A stretch of DNA of 64,000 nucleotides from Azospirillum picis (lineage in GTDB: Bacteria > Pseudomonadota > Alphaproteobacteria > Azospirillales > Azospirillaceae): the NCBI RefSeq assembly GCF_017876115.1, contig NZ_JAGINO010000029.1, positions 25,270-89,269 on the forward strand, read 5' to 3'. Below are positions 1 through 13,882 of the stretch, one piece after another; position 1 is the stretch's first letter; the number at the start of each line of letters is the position of its first letter. The translations under genes and the position numbers were made by a program. A model generated the notes under the pieces. The model did not search any database, was not told the DNA's origin, and saw only the letters and a program-made list of their open reading frames with translations.

Positions 1-10
1 CGTAATCCAA

Positions 11-499
11 ATGGCTCAGGTTACCACCACCCTCTCCGGCCTGAAGGATCTGACGGGCGCCGCCGCCACCGCGACCGTCACCGAGGAGCTGGCCGCTCCG
101 AAGCTGGACGCCCAGGGCCGCGCCTATGCCACCGGCAAGCGCAAGGACGCCGTCGCCCGCGTGTGGATCAAGCCGGGCACCGGCAAGGTCACCGTGAACG
201 GCCGCGACCAGACGGTCTATTTCGCCCGCCCGGTGCTGCGCATGATGATCGCCCAGCCGTTCGACGTGGCTGAGCGCGTCGAGCAGTTCGACGTCGTCGC
301 CACCGTCGCCGGCGGCGGCCTGTCGGGCCAGGCCGGTGCCGTCCGTCACGGCATCTCGAAGGCGCTGACCTACTTCGAGCCGGGCCTGCGTCCGCCGCTG
401 AAGGCCGCCGGCTTCCTGACCCGCGACGCCCGTACGGTCGAGCGCAAGAAGTACGGCCGCGCCAAGGCCCGCCGCAGCTTCCAGTTCTCGAAGCGCTAA
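11..499 (+). CDS. rpsI: 30S ribosomal protein S9
   Basis: Small-subunit ribosomal protein of 162 residues that contacts 16S rRNA and, by its C-terminal tail, the P-site tRNA. The S9 core starts near residue 35 (GRAYATGKRKDAVARVWIK). The protein ends in the family hallmark of a very basic tail closing in FSKR. The N-terminal ~30 residues are an acidic/Ala-rich extension of the kind common in alphaproteobacteria. In most bacteria rplM lies directly upstream; here the window edge cuts the operon, so only a few bases before the start are visible. A strong intrinsic terminator follows within 40 bases, so this is the last gene of its operon. Confidence 0.97.
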   Translation: MAQVTTTLSGLKDLTGAAATATVTEELAAPKLDAQGRAYATGKRKDAVARVWIKPGTGKVTVNGRDQTVYFARPVLRMMIAQPFDVAERVEQFDVVATVAGGGLSGQAGAVRHGISKALTYFEPGLRPPLKAAGFLTRDARTVERKKYGRAKARRSFQFSKR

Positions 500-535
500 T
501 CCCTACACGGGCCCGCGGCTTTACGGTACAAGCGA

Positions 536-568
536 GGGGCGCCCCGGAAGGGGCGCCCCTTTCTTTTT
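536..568 (+). terminator. Rho-independent terminator after rpsI
   Basis: A perfect 10-bp stem GGGGCGCCCC / GGGGCGCCCC (536-545 and 550-559) closes a GGAA loop and is followed by a T-rich tract (560-568, one C). Each arm is itself a palindrome, so the arms could also fold alone or pair between molecules. It separates the ribosomal-protein operon from argC. Confidence 0.93.
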
Positions 569-623
569 GTCGCGATTCCCAACCTCAAGGTTCCTCCCGT
601 CGTCAGCGAAGGACATCGGTTCC

Positions 624-1688
624 ATGGCCTCGATCAGTTCCATCAGCGGCTCGAAGATCCGCGTCGGCATTCTTGGCGCCTCCGGTTATACCGGCGCCGA
701 ACTCGTGCGCATGCTCCTGCGCCACCCGAACGTCGCGATCACCGCCCTGACCGCAGAGCGACAGGCCGGCAAGCCGATGGCCGAGGTCTTCCCGCACCTG
801 GGCGGCTATGGCCTGCCCGACCTGGTGAAGATCGACGACCTGAAGTGGGACGGGGTGGACTTCGTCTTCTGCGCCCTGCCGCACGGCACCACCCAGGAGG
901 TGGTTTCCGGCCTACCCAGCGGCTTGAAGGTGGTCGACCTGTCGGCCGACTTCCGGCTGACGGACCCGGTCGAATACGCCACCTGGTATGGCCATGAACA
1001 CCGGGCGGTCGACCTTCAGAAGGAGGTCGCCTACGGCCTGACCGAGTTCAACCGGCAGGGCGTGCGCAAGGCGCGCGTCGTGGCCAATCCCGGCTGCTAC
1101 CCGACCTGCTCGCTGCTGCCGCTGCTGCCGCTGCTGATGGACGGGCTGATCGAGCCCGGCGGCATCATCATCGACGCCAAGTCGGGCGTGTCGGGTGCCG
1201 GCCGGGATGCCAAGCAGGCCAACCTGTTCGCCGAGGTATCGGAAGGCTTCAACGCCTACGGCGTCGGGCACCACCGCCACATGCCGGAGATCGAGCAGGA
1301 GCTGCGGCTGGCCGCCGGCCGGCCGGTCACCGTGTCCTTCACGCCGCATCTGGTGCCGATGAACCGCGGCATGATGGCGACGATCTACGTCCGCATGGCC
1401 GACGGCATCACCGCCGACGACCTGCGCGCGACGCTGGCCAAGCGCTATGCCGACGAACCGTTCGTCGGCGTCACACCGGCGGGCGTGGTGCCGGCGACGC
1501 GGCATGTCCGGGCCTCCAACCACTGCCTGATGGGCGTGGTCGCTGACCGCACGCCGCGCGGCGCCATCATCGTGTCGGTCATCGACAACCTGGTGAAGGG
1601 CGCATCCGGCCAGGCCATCCAGAACATGAACGTCATGCTCGGGCTGGACGAAACCACCGGCATCAATCAGGCGCCGCTGTTCCCGTAA
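624..1688 (+). CDS. argC: N-acetyl-gamma-glutamyl-phosphate reductase
   Basis: NADPH-dependent reductase for the third step of arginine biosynthesis: N-acetylglutamyl phosphate to the semialdehyde, in the cytoplasm. The N-terminal Rossmann motif is GILGASGYTGAEL. The catalytic Cys is C158 in VANPGCYPT, and the active-site His region is HHRHMPEIEQ. Length 354 residues is normal for the long ArgC type. I chose ATG 624, preceded by AAGGA ten bases upstream. A longer reading from TTG 567 would begin inside the rpsI terminator and adds residues outside the conserved fold. No other arg gene is in the window. Confidence 0.95.
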   Translation: MASISSISGSKIRVGILGASGYTGAELVRMLLRHPNVAITALTAERQAGKPMAEVFPHLGGYGLPDLVKIDDLKWDGVDFVFCALPHGTTQEVVSGLPSGLKVVDLSADFRLTDPVEYATWYGHEHRAVDLQKEVAYGLTEFNRQGVRKARVVANPGCYPTCSLLPLLPLLMDGLIEPGGIIIDAKSGVSGAGRDAKQANLFAEVSEGFNAYGVGHHRHMPEIEQELRLAAGRPVTVSFTPHLVPMNRGMMATIYVRMADGITADDLRATLAKRYADEPFVGVTPAGVVPATRHVRASNHCLMGVVADRTPRGAIIVSVIDNLVKGASGQAIQNMNVMLGLDETTGINQAPLFP

Positions 1689-1853
1689 TAAATCCGGCAG
1701 CGGGGCTGTGACGGAGTTGTGGCCCCCTGTCCGCACTGTTGCACGGAGGCACCAATCGGGATTTGCTTTGACCTGTCAATGCGAAATCAGGTGGTGCCTT
1801 AAGCCTTACGGTGCTTCAATCCGCCCCGTCATGCACGATTTCGGTACGACCTG

Positions 1854-2390
1854 ATGTCTGGCCTTGTCCGCGCCTTCAACGGCATCCTGCCCACCGTCGA
1901 TCCGACCGCGTTCATCGCGGAAACGGCGGCGGTGATCGGCGATGTCGTGATCGGGGCGAACAGCAGCATCTGGTACGGCTGCACCGTGCGTGGAGACGTC
2001 AACGAGATCCGAATCGGCGCTCGCACCAACATCCAGGACGGCACCGTGATCCACGTGGCCTCCGAAGGGCAGGGCACCTACATCGGGGACGACATCACCG
2101 TCGGCCATATGGCGTTGCTGCACGCCTGCACGCTGGAAGACGGCTGCTTCATCGGCATGAAAGCCTGCATCCTGGATGGGGCCCATGTCGAGTCGCGGGC
2201 GATGGTCGCCGCCGGTGCGCTGGTGACTCCCGGCAAGCGGGTGACGTCCGGATTCTTGTGGGCCGGCAGCCCGGCTCGGCCGGTTCGCGAGCTGACGGAA
2301 CGTGATCTCGCGGTTTTTCCGGTTCTCAGCCAACGCTACACGGAATTGGCGGAATCCCACCGGGAAAGCTGCTATGGAAGTGGAGCATAG
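1854..2390 (+). CDS. Gamma-carbonic-anhydrase-like hexapeptide-repeat protein
   Basis: A 178-residue left-handed beta-helix protein of the gamma-carbonic anhydrase / YrdA group. Hexapeptide repeats (for example VIGDVVIGANSSIWYGC) run through residues ~20-150. The three metal-binding His sit where expected: one in VIHVAS and two in VGHMALLHAC. This family forms trimers with a metal at each subunit interface; many members have weak or no carbonic anhydrase activity, so CO2 hydration is possible but not proven. It stands alone between argC and the OmpA-family gene. The ribosome-binding site is weak. Confidence 0.85.
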   Translation: MSGLVRAFNGILPTVDPTAFIAETAAVIGDVVIGANSSIWYGCTVRGDVNEIRIGARTNIQDGTVIHVASEGQGTYIGDDITVGHMALLHACTLEDGCFIGMKACILDGAHVESRAMVAAGALVTPGKRVTSGFLWAGSPARPVRELTERDLAVFPVLSQRYTELAESHRESCYGSGA

Positions 2391-2560
2391 GTCCAAGAAC
2401 AAGTTCGGTTCGGCCAAACGGCTGAGGTGTCGGAACACCGCCGCACACCACATGTTGGGAAGGTCGCTGCCGCGCTTGCACGTGGGCGGATGCTTCGGTT
2501 GATAGGTTCATCCCCCGCAGGCACTCTGATGGGGAAGGGTTCTGGAAGGGAGTGAAGACA

Positions 2561-3157
2561 ATGAAGACTATTGTTCGCGCGGGTCTGGCGGCCATCCCGG
2601 CCGCCATCGTCGCTTTCGGCCTGTCGGCGGCCGCCAACGCCCAGGACGCGAGCCTGGTCGGCAAGGGCGTCGAGTGGTGCAACCCGGTCATCGGCTGGGG
2701 CAACGTCGCCGCCCGTACCGCTGACGGCGGCTACGTGATCCACCAGGGCAGCTATCCGTGCCCGCCGGCCGCCGCCGCTCCGGCTCCGGCCGCCGTCGCC
2801 GCGGTCCAGAGCGAATACCTGGTGTTCTTCGACTGGGACAAGTCGACCATCACCCCGGCCGCCGATCGCGTGATCGGTGACGCGGTGTCGGCCATCCTGA
2901 AGAACGGTGGCGCCAAGATCCACGTCGTCGGCCACACCGACACGTCGGGCTCGCCGGCCTACAACCAGAAGCTGTCGATCCGTCGCGCCGACGCGGTGAA
3001 GAAGGCCCTGGTCGCCAAGGGCATCCAGGCTGCCAACATCACGACCGAAGGCAAGGGCGAGAGCCAGCTGCTGGTCCAGACCGGCCCGAACGTCCGCGAG
3101 CCGTCCAACCGTCGCGCGCAGATCCTGCCGCGTCTGCTGAACGCCCCGTCGTCCTAA
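2561..3157 (+). CDS. OmpA-family outer-membrane/peptidoglycan-binding protein
   Basis: A 198-residue exported protein. A signal peptide covers residues 1-27 (cleavage after AAANA). An Ala/Pro linker near residue 70 leads to a C-terminal OmpA domain with FFDWDKSTITPAA, VVGHTDTSGS and the NRRAQI motif, which in the family binds diaminopimelate in peptidoglycan. There is no N-terminal beta-barrel, so it is a small periplasmic or lipid-free anchor rather than a porin-like OmpA. ATG 2561 is chosen over the in-frame GTG 2552 because a GGAAGGGAG site lies 8 bases before it. Two hairpins follow the stop. Confidence 0.88.
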   Translation: MKTIVRAGLAAIPAAIVAFGLSAAANAQDASLVGKGVEWCNPVIGWGNVAARTADGGYVIHQGSYPCPPAAAAPAPAAVAAVQSEYLVFFDWDKSTITPAADRVIGDAVSAILKNGGAKIHVVGHTDTSGSPAYNQKLSIRRADAVKKALVAKGIQAANITTEGKGESQLLVQTGPNVREPSNRRAQILPRLLNAPSS

Positions 3158-3165
3158 GGACGGGT

Positions 3166-3210
3166 CGGGCGGCTGGCCGTTCCGGGGGTTTCGGAACGGC
3201 CAGCCGCCCG
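3166..3210 (+). terminator. Long hairpin after the OmpA-family gene
   Basis: A perfect 19-bp stem (3166-3184 with 3192-3210) with a 7-base loop sits 8 bases after the stop codon. There is no T-run directly after it, so it may protect the mRNA 3' end rather than terminate by itself. A second hairpin with a T-run follows at 3231. Confidence 0.6.
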
Positions 3211-3230
3211 CGGGACATCCCGCGCATGAT

Positions 3231-3275
3231 AAAAGGCCGCGCCCGGCTCCACCGGGTCGCGGCCTTTTTTCTTTT
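3231..3275. terminator. Bidirectional intrinsic terminator
   Basis: The stem AAAAGGCCGCG... / ...CGCGGCCTTTT with an inner CCCGG/CCGGG pairing has an A-run on its left and a T-run on its right. It can therefore stop transcripts from both sides. It lies between the converging OmpA-family gene and the FMN-binding protein gene. Confidence 0.85.
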
Positions 3276-3319
3276 CCGGGCAGTCAGACCCCCGGCCGCT
3301 CCACCGGCATCGCCGGGAC

Positions 3320-4009
3320 TCAGCCGACAGTCCCCTGCGCCGGCCCCTGCGCCGCCCCCTGCGCCGGGTCACGCTCGGGCTCGCCGGCGACCAGCCGCAG
3401 CGGCACCACGCCTGCCCACACCGGATGTGACAGGTCCTCGACGTCGTCGGACGGCGGGCCGGAGCGCCGTTTCGCCGAGGCCTCGGCGATCGGGAAGGCC
3501 AGTACGGCGGTTGCCTTCAGCTCCTGCGGGTTCGGCGCGCGCACGCGGCCGCTGCGTCCCGGCTCGATTTTCTCCATCAGCGCGTCGAGCGCCGCCCGCT
3601 TCTCCGTTTCTTCCGCCACGAGCCGCGGCCGGCCGAACAGCATCACCGACCGATAATTGACCGAGTGATGGAAGGCCGAGCGGGCCAGCACCCAGCCGTC
3701 GATCAGCGAGATCGTCACACAGGCATCCCCGCCGTCCTGCAACCGCCGGATCATCCGGCTGGAGGAGGCACCGTGGATCATCAACTCGTCCCCGACCCGC
3801 CAGGGAACGGTCGGGATCACGACGGGGGACGGCGAGCCGTGACCCCTGATGGCGTCGTCGACGAATCCGATATGGCAGATCGGGGCCTCGTCGATGATGG
3901 CCTGGATCAGCGCCCTGTCATGGCTGCCGCGGTCGCCCATCCGCACCGCGCGGGTGCGTGGCGTCTGTGGCAAGGTGGCTTCCGGGAGAACTGTGTCGAT
4001 GCTCGTCAT
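3320..4009 (-). CDS. Pyridoxamine 5'-phosphate oxidase-related FMN-binding protein
   Basis: A 229-residue split-barrel flavin-binding protein. Family features are ICHIGFVDDA, VIPTVPWRVGDELMIHGA, CVTISLIDGWVLARSAFHHSVNYRSVMLFG and a C-terminal FPIAEASAKRR segment. Relatives bind FMN and related cofactors and may be oxidases or reductases; the substrate is unknown. The C-terminal tail repeats an AQG/PAQG unit. It is divergent from a MocR-type regulator 170 bases away, a common pairing in which the regulator controls the flavoprotein. I start at ATG 4009. Upstream in-frame ATGs at 4030 and 4027 are possible. The longest reading, from 4180, would run into the divergent gene. Confidence 0.75.
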   Translation of the reverse strand: MTSIDTVLPEATLPQTPRTRAVRMGDRGSHDRALIQAIIDEAPICHIGFVDDAIRGHGSPSPVVIPTVPWRVGDELMIHGASSSRMIRRLQDGGDACVTISLIDGWVLARSAFHHSVNYRSVMLFGRPRLVAEETEKRAALDALMEKIEPGRSGRVRAPNPQELKATAVLAFPIAEASAKRRSGPPSDDVEDLSHPVWAGVVPLRLVAGEPERDPAQGAAQGPAQGTVG

Positions 4010-4178
4010 GGTCTGGCGGCTCTGCATCATCAGGGAAACGGGTTGACGCCACCGGCTTCCTCGACCGGCGCGGGGAAGACGGGCGACGCCGATTGCGACG
4101 ACCAAGCTTTGCCCGCATAATGGCCCTATCGAAAGGTCCGGAATGTGGATTCCGAAGGGGCCAATTGGGGAGGAATCC

Positions 4179-5681
4179 ATGTCTCGTCCGCCGAGGCCGG
4201 TGCTCTCCAGCCTGGGGCCGCTGTCCCTCGACCGCGATGGCGCCGAACCGCTGCACCGCCAGCTCTACCTTGCCTTGCGGCAGGCGGTGTTGGATGGCCG
4301 GCTGCGGCCGGGGGAGCGGCTGCCGCCCAGCCGGACATTGGCGGCCGACCACGGGCTGTCGCGCAACACCGTGGTCACCGCATACGACACGCTGCTGGCG
4401 GAGGGCTACATCGCGGGCCGGACCGGGGCCGGAACCTTCGTCGCCTCCGCCTTGCCCGACGCCAAGCCGGATGGCGTCCAGCCGCGGTCGGAAGTGCGCC
4501 GCGGAGTCGGCCTGTCGACGCGCGGCCGGATGCTGGCCGGCGCGCCGGCGCTGGCGCGCGACAGGGTGGGACGGCCGTTCGCGCTCGGCACACCCGACCT
4601 CGACGCCTTTCCTTTCGCCCTGTGGGCGCAGTTGCTCGGCCGCTGCTGGCGCCAGGGCGGGAAGTCGCTGGCGGCGGAGCCGGACCCGCTCGGCCATCCG
4701 CCTCTGAGGGCGGAGATCGCGGCCTACCTGCGTGCCGTCCGTGCCGTGCGCTGCGAGGCCGAGCAGGTCGTCATCGTGTCGGGAGCGCAGCAGGGGCTGG
4801 CGCTGATGGCGCAGCTTCTTCTCGATCCCGGCGATGCCGCCTGGGTGGAGGATCCGGGCTGGCCCGGCAACCGCGCCGCCCTGCTGGGCGCCGGGGCGCG
4901 GCTGGTGCCGGTGCCGGTGGACGGCGAGGGGATCGACGTCGCCGCCGGAATGGCGCGCGGCCCGGACGCCCGGCTGGTGCTGGCCACGCCGTCGCACCAG
5001 TTCCCGCTCGGGGTGACGATGAGCCTGGCGCGCCGGCTGGGCCTGCTGGACTGGGCGGCGGCACGCGATGCCTGGATCGTCGAGGACGATTACGACAGCG
5101 AGTTCCGCTATGCCGGCCCGCCGCTGGCGGCGTTGCAGGGGCTGGACGGGGCCGGCCGCGTCATCTATGTCGGCAGCTTCAGCAAGGTCATGTTCCCGTC
5201 GCTCCGGCTCGGCTATGTGGTGGTGCCGCCCGATCTGGTGGAGCCGGTGCGTGCCGCACGCCGCCATTTCGACGGCGGCACCAGCCTGGTGCCGCAGGCG
5301 GCCCTCCACCGCTTCCTCGCCGACGGTCATTTCGCCTCCCACCTGCGGACCATGCGGGCGCTCTATGCCGGCAAGCGGTCGGTCATCCTGGACGCCGTCG
5401 GCCGCGCCTTCGCCGGCGATGCGAAGGCGGAGGCCGGAGAGGCGGGGATGCATGTCCTGTTGCGGCTGCCGCCGGACTGTCCGGACCGGCTCCTCTCCGA
5501 ACGCGCGGCCCGCGTCGGCCTGACCGTGCCAGCGCTCTCAAGCTATTCCGCACCCGGCGCCGGGGCCGGCAACGGCCTGCTGCTGGGCTTCGCCGCGCAC
5601 CAGCCGGAGGCGCTGTGCCGCGCGGTGGAGGATTTGGCGCGGCTTGCGGCAAAAGGGGATGCTTCACGTCACCTACCCTGA
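4179..5681 (+). CDS. MocR/PdxR-family regulator (GntR HTH fused to aminotransferase fold)
   Basis: A 500-residue transcription factor. Residues ~20-90 form a GntR winged helix (ERLPPSRTLAADHGLSRNTVVTAYDTLLAEGYI). The remainder is a class-I aminotransferase-like domain that binds pyridoxal phosphate, with the IVEDDYDSEFRY segment and the PLP lysine in GSFSKVMFPSLRLGY. Family members sense PLP or amino compounds and control vitamin B6 or amine genes; no transaminase activity is implied. ATG 4179 has a strong GGGGAGG site; the in-frame ATG 4143 lacks one. The divergent FMN-binding protein is the likely target. Confidence 0.88.
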   Translation: MSRPPRPVLSSLGPLSLDRDGAEPLHRQLYLALRQAVLDGRLRPGERLPPSRTLAADHGLSRNTVVTAYDTLLAEGYIAGRTGAGTFVASALPDAKPDGVQPRSEVRRGVGLSTRGRMLAGAPALARDRVGRPFALGTPDLDAFPFALWAQLLGRCWRQGGKSLAAEPDPLGHPPLRAEIAAYLRAVRAVRCEAEQVVIVSGAQQGLALMAQLLLDPGDAAWVEDPGWPGNRAALLGAGARLVPVPVDGEGIDVAAGMARGPDARLVLATPSHQFPLGVTMSLARRLGLLDWAAARDAWIVEDDYDSEFRYAGPPLAALQGLDGAGRVIYVGSFSKVMFPSLRLGYVVVPPDLVEPVRAARRHFDGGTSLVPQAALHRFLADGHFASHLRTMRALYAGKRSVILDAVGRAFAGDAKAEAGEAGMHVLLRLPPDCPDRLLSERAARVGLTVPALSSYSAPGAGAGNGLLLGFAAHQPEALCRAVEDLARLAAKGDASRHLP

Positions 5682-5878
5682 TCGGCGCATTGCTCTTTCG
5701 GCAGCTTGACGCCGCCCTACGTTGAAGTCGCCGGCATTGGATTGCGCCGTCCCGCCTATCCTGAAGTCAGGGGTTGTCTTACGGCCGTTCGGATGAAACC
5801 TTCGACCCGTTGTCTTGTTTCCGTTCCGTGTTCCCGCGACACGTGTTCCGTCAATCGCTTCTCGAAAGTGCTGGACCC

Positions 5879-9220
<3,342 letters not shown>

Positions 9221-9236
9221 GGGTACGGGCGCAACG

Positions 9237-9282
9237 GGCGTCCATCGGGGCGCGCGCCGAAGACGGCGCCCCGATGGACGCC
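9237..9282 (+). other. Long hairpin between treS and glgB
   Basis: A perfect 17-bp stem (9237-9253 with 9266-9282) with a 12-base loop lies in the intergenic region. With no T-run, it is more likely an mRNA-stabilising or partial attenuating structure that lowers glgB relative to treS than a full terminator. Confidence 0.55.
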
Positions 9283-9368
9283 GATTGCCGGGAATGGTGT
9301 GACGAAACCATCGCGGCTATGTTCACCCCTCGTGAGAATGGGGCCTTCAGGAAAAGGGCAGTTGGCCG

Positions 9369-11663
<2,295 letters not shown>

Positions 11664-11676
11664 CCGTTCTCGGCCG

Positions 11677-11719
11677 GTGGGATGGCGGCGATCGTGGAGA
11701 ATGATCGCCGCCATCCCAC
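11677..11719. terminator. Hairpin between converging genes
   Basis: A perfect 17-bp inverted repeat, GTGGGATGGCGGCGATC and its complement (11677-11693, 11703-11719), with a 9-base loop, begins 14 bases after the glgB stop. There is no T-run. It lies between glgB and the convergent small gene at 11828, so it may serve both. Confidence 0.6.
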
Positions 11720-11827
11720 TGCCCTGTTGGAGCCACCCCAACCGTGGGGGCCAGTATCGCCGCTGTCACGGACGGCCAGTCGTGCCCGCAATATGCCGCA
11801 GGAAAAGGATCGGGCAGGGCGGGCAGG

Positions 11828-12064
11828 TCAGGCGACGTGCAGATCGTGGTGCTGGAGGTGCTTGGGCCGGCGTCCTCGGCGTTTCGGCGCGGCAAAGGCG
11901 GCAAGGGAACCGTTCTCGCCGCGGAGTTCCGCACTCAACTCCTGCACGCAACGTTGCAACAGCTCCTTTTCCCGCTGGTCCTCGCGATCGGTGATCTCAA
12001 GGCAGCTCAGCTTGATCTCCACCAAGTCGATCAGCGTTTCCGTGCAACGGCGTGACAGGGGCAT
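11828..12064 (-). CDS. Small basic-tailed hypothetical protein
   Basis: A 78-residue protein of unknown function. The first half is helical with regularly placed Cys and Leu (LIDLVEIKLSCLEITDREDQREKELLQRCVQEL). The end is basic (APKRRGRRPKHLQHHDLH), which could bind nucleic acid; that is inference. A good ribosome site, GGAGG six bases before ATG, supports translation. Isolated between glgB and tRNA-Ser and transcribed towards glgB. No domain was recognised. Confidence 0.65.
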   Translation of the reverse strand: MPLSRRCTETLIDLVEIKLSCLEITDREDQREKELLQRCVQELSAELRGENGSLAAFAAPKRRGRRPKHLQHHDLHVA

Positions 12065-12256
12065 GGCATCCTCCGCGGCGAAGAGGGCGACGGGTTTCGG
12101 TGGCAGCGGGCGGCGATGAGAGGTGGCGTTACCCGGGCCTTGGTTTGCTCATTGCCTGACTATATCCGCAGGCCGATAAAAAGTATATAAAATTTGATGT
12201 AAATTTGTTTCCGCGCGAGGATTTTCGTGAAAAGCGCATTTCGGCTTCGGTAGGCG

Positions 12257-12286
12257 TTGACAAGAGTGTCGCCGGCCCGCTAGAAC
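12257..12286 (+). promoter_or_regulatory. Promoter of tRNA-Ser
   Basis: A perfect -35 TTGACA (12257-12262), an 18-base spacer and -10 TAGAAC (12281-12286) place the start near 12293, about 36 bases before the tRNA. No other gene on this strand lies close downstream. Confidence 0.65.
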
Positions 12287-12328
12287 CCTCTCCACGCCGG
12301 CGGTGCCCTACGGGACGCCGCACTGGCT

Positions 12329-12420
12329 GGAGGGGTGGCCGAGTGGCTGAAGGCAACGGTTTGCTAAACCGTCATACGGGTTAAACCGTATCGTGGGTTC
12401 GAATCCCATCCCCTCCGCCA
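12329..12420 (+). tRNA. tRNA-Ser (anticodon GCU)
   Basis: A 92-base tRNA with encoded CCA. The acceptor stem is GGAGGGG (12329-12335) with CCCCTCC (12410-12416). The anticodon stem ACGGT/ACCGT encloses loop TTGCTAA with anticodon GCT at 12363-12365, reading AGC/AGU. A long variable arm (ACGGGTTAAACCGT region) and a GTGGG-TTCGAAT-CCCAT T-arm are typical of class-II tRNA-Ser. A tyrosine-integrase remnant begins 15 bases beyond its 3' end, so this tRNA is the likely insertion site of the island to its right. Confidence 0.97.
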
Positions 12421-12434
12421 CCGCGAAAAATCCC

Positions 12435-12896
12435 CTAATAAATCAAAATTTTACTTGGAAGCCGCACTGTTCGGTTCCGCCTTTGCCCCGTGGCGCCCGT
12501 TATAGTCGTGCCGGCTTTTGTGCCGTCCCTGTTCGGCACATATCCCAGACAAATCTCCGTCGTCTTCACGCTGCTGTGCCCCAGATGCTTCGACAGCGCG
12601 TAGATGTCCCAGCCGTTCCGCAAGGCCCGCACAGCGGATCCGTGGTGCAGATCATCGCACCGGAACGGCCTGAAAACTGTGCCGGATTGCTATGCCGACT
12701 CTTTTGCCGGCCGTACGATCTGCTCGAACCGGACGCTGACGTTCAGATATCGGCGGCCGTCGTCGTGCCAGAAGACGAACTCGCTGTTCAGGAAGCGGGG
12801 CCGGCCCTCCAGCAACTGGACCAGCGACGGCTCCAGGTTGACCGATCTCGGCAGGCTGCTCTTCGTCCTGGTGAATGTGACGGTGCCGCTCTTCAA
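12435..12896 (-). pseudogene. Tyrosine recombinase (integrase) remnant with in-frame amber codon
   Basis: C-terminal part of a phage/island integrase. Reading from 12896 downwards: GTVTFTRTKSSLPRSVNL, then FVFWHDDGRRYLNVSVRF, a TAG codon at 12692-12690, and in the same frame FRPFRCDDLHHGSAVRAL and LSKHLGHSSVKTTE, the catalytic C-terminal box. The expected HxLRH box appears as CDDLHH, where the usual Arg is His. The N-terminal half is gone; the sequence before 12896 does not look like integrase. It lies 15 bases from the tRNA-Ser 3' end, the standard arrangement for an integrase at its attachment site. Judged inactive. Confidence 0.82.
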
Positions 12897-12926
12897 CTGG
12901 CGATCTGAGCGATCCGCGACCAGTAG

Positions 12927-13230
12927 GCGGACCGCATCGGCGGCGCGCTGTTCGACCTGGAGGCCGCGCTCGACCATCCCGACCGGGAGCCGCAGGGCAG
13001 CCGCCGCGACGGCGTCGCAACGCTGATGCGCCGTCGGGAGACGGGCGGCCGCCGGATCGACGGCGGCGGGCCGATGCGTGGTGTCCAGCCCCGGGTGCAC
13101 CCGAACGCCGAGGCGGTGATCAACGCGATCCCCGCCATTCCCAACTGGTGTCAGCGTGGGCTGGTGCTCGAATACGCCCAGCTCGGCGACCAGCCGGACG
13201 GTCCAACGGCAACCAGACGCTGGTCCTCGT
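12927..13230 (+). pseudogene. Degenerate gene fragment, unrecognised
   Basis: A coding-like stretch on the plus strand, beginning ADRIGGALFDLEAALDHPDREP and continuing through NAEAVINAIPAIPNWCQRGLVLEYAQLGDQPD, opens directly after a stop codon without a usable start. It loses coherence near 13190-13230, where the coding signal seems to move to another frame (GNQTLVLVPRCPKAE). This fits a 5'-truncated, frameshifted phage-type gene abutting the broken integrase. No family was recognised. Confidence 0.3.
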
Positions 13231-13260
13231 TCCCCGGTGCCCGAAAGCCGAGGCGGGGCG

Positions 13261-13524
13261 ATGCGCCACATCGTTCGGGCGGAGTGGGTGGACCGGCCGC
13301 TGCAATCGGTGCTGCTGGCGGACTTGCGGCGCCAGAGCGTGCCGATCCTCGACCGGTACGGCCCGCTGCGGTTTCCCTCGCAGGAGCCGGGCTTCGCTTC
13401 CCGCATCACCGCCGACGGCGGGCGTCGGGTGGCCGTGCGCTGGTGCTCGCTGGATCCGTACCCGTCGGACGCCTGGATCGCGAACATGAACGCGCTCTAC
13501 GCGGCTTGGCATGCGGGGGGATGA
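13261..13524 (+). CDS. Small hypothetical protein of the island
   Basis: An 87-residue ORF starting MRHIVRAEWVDRPLQSVLL and ending NMNALYAAWHAGG, preceded by a purine-rich GAGGCGGGG ribosome site. Its even, hydrophilic composition with conserved-looking aromatic residues differs from the Arg/Ala-rich shadow frames around it. Function unknown. It may be an intact phage-type gene among fragments, or the tail of the broken reading frame that precedes it. Confidence 0.4.
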   Translation: MRHIVRAEWVDRPLQSVLLADLRRQSVPILDRYGPLRFPSQEPGFASRITADGGRRVAVRWCSLDPYPSDAWIANMNALYAAWHAGG

Positions 13525-13882
13525 TGGTGCTGGAGCGGCGGCTGCGACGCGTGGTGCTGCGGGACCACAGGCTCGTCGGGTTCGGCGTGCCGGCGGAACC
13601 GTGGGGGTGATGGAGGGGGTAGGGGCGCTTGGTGGAACGAGCAAGGGCCGCCCGGTGAGGAGCGGCCCTTGCTGGTCACCAGTAGTAGGGATGCGGACGC
13701 TTGGTTCCGGTGTAGGCCCAGACGATGCCGTCGGCATCCTTAGGGGTCAGCAGAAGCACCCGAAGGGTCCGGTGAACTCGGTAGCCGCTGGGGCCGGGTG
13801 TCGAACAGCCGGACCCACCAGCCGCAGGCCTTGCCGCGTCGGCATCCGCAGCTGATCAACCTAACTGTCGACGTTTCGAAAT
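13525..13882. other. Gap with one hairpin
   Basis: No convincing gene. A perfect 12-bp inverted repeat AGCAAGGGCCGC (13640-13651) / GCGGCCCTTGCT (13662-13673) with a 10-base loop could be a terminator for the small gene ending at 13524. The remainder shows only arginine-rich shadow frames. Confidence 0.4.

Noticed and set aside
567..623. TTG start for argC giving 19 extra residues
   Set aside because: The codon lies in the rpsI terminator T-run. ATG 624 has a ribosome site and matches the family start.
1812..2305. Alternative plus-strand frame over the gamma-carbonic-anhydrase-like gene
   Set aside because: Arg/His-rich shadow frame, whereas the 1854-2390 frame has clear hexapeptide repeats and metal His.
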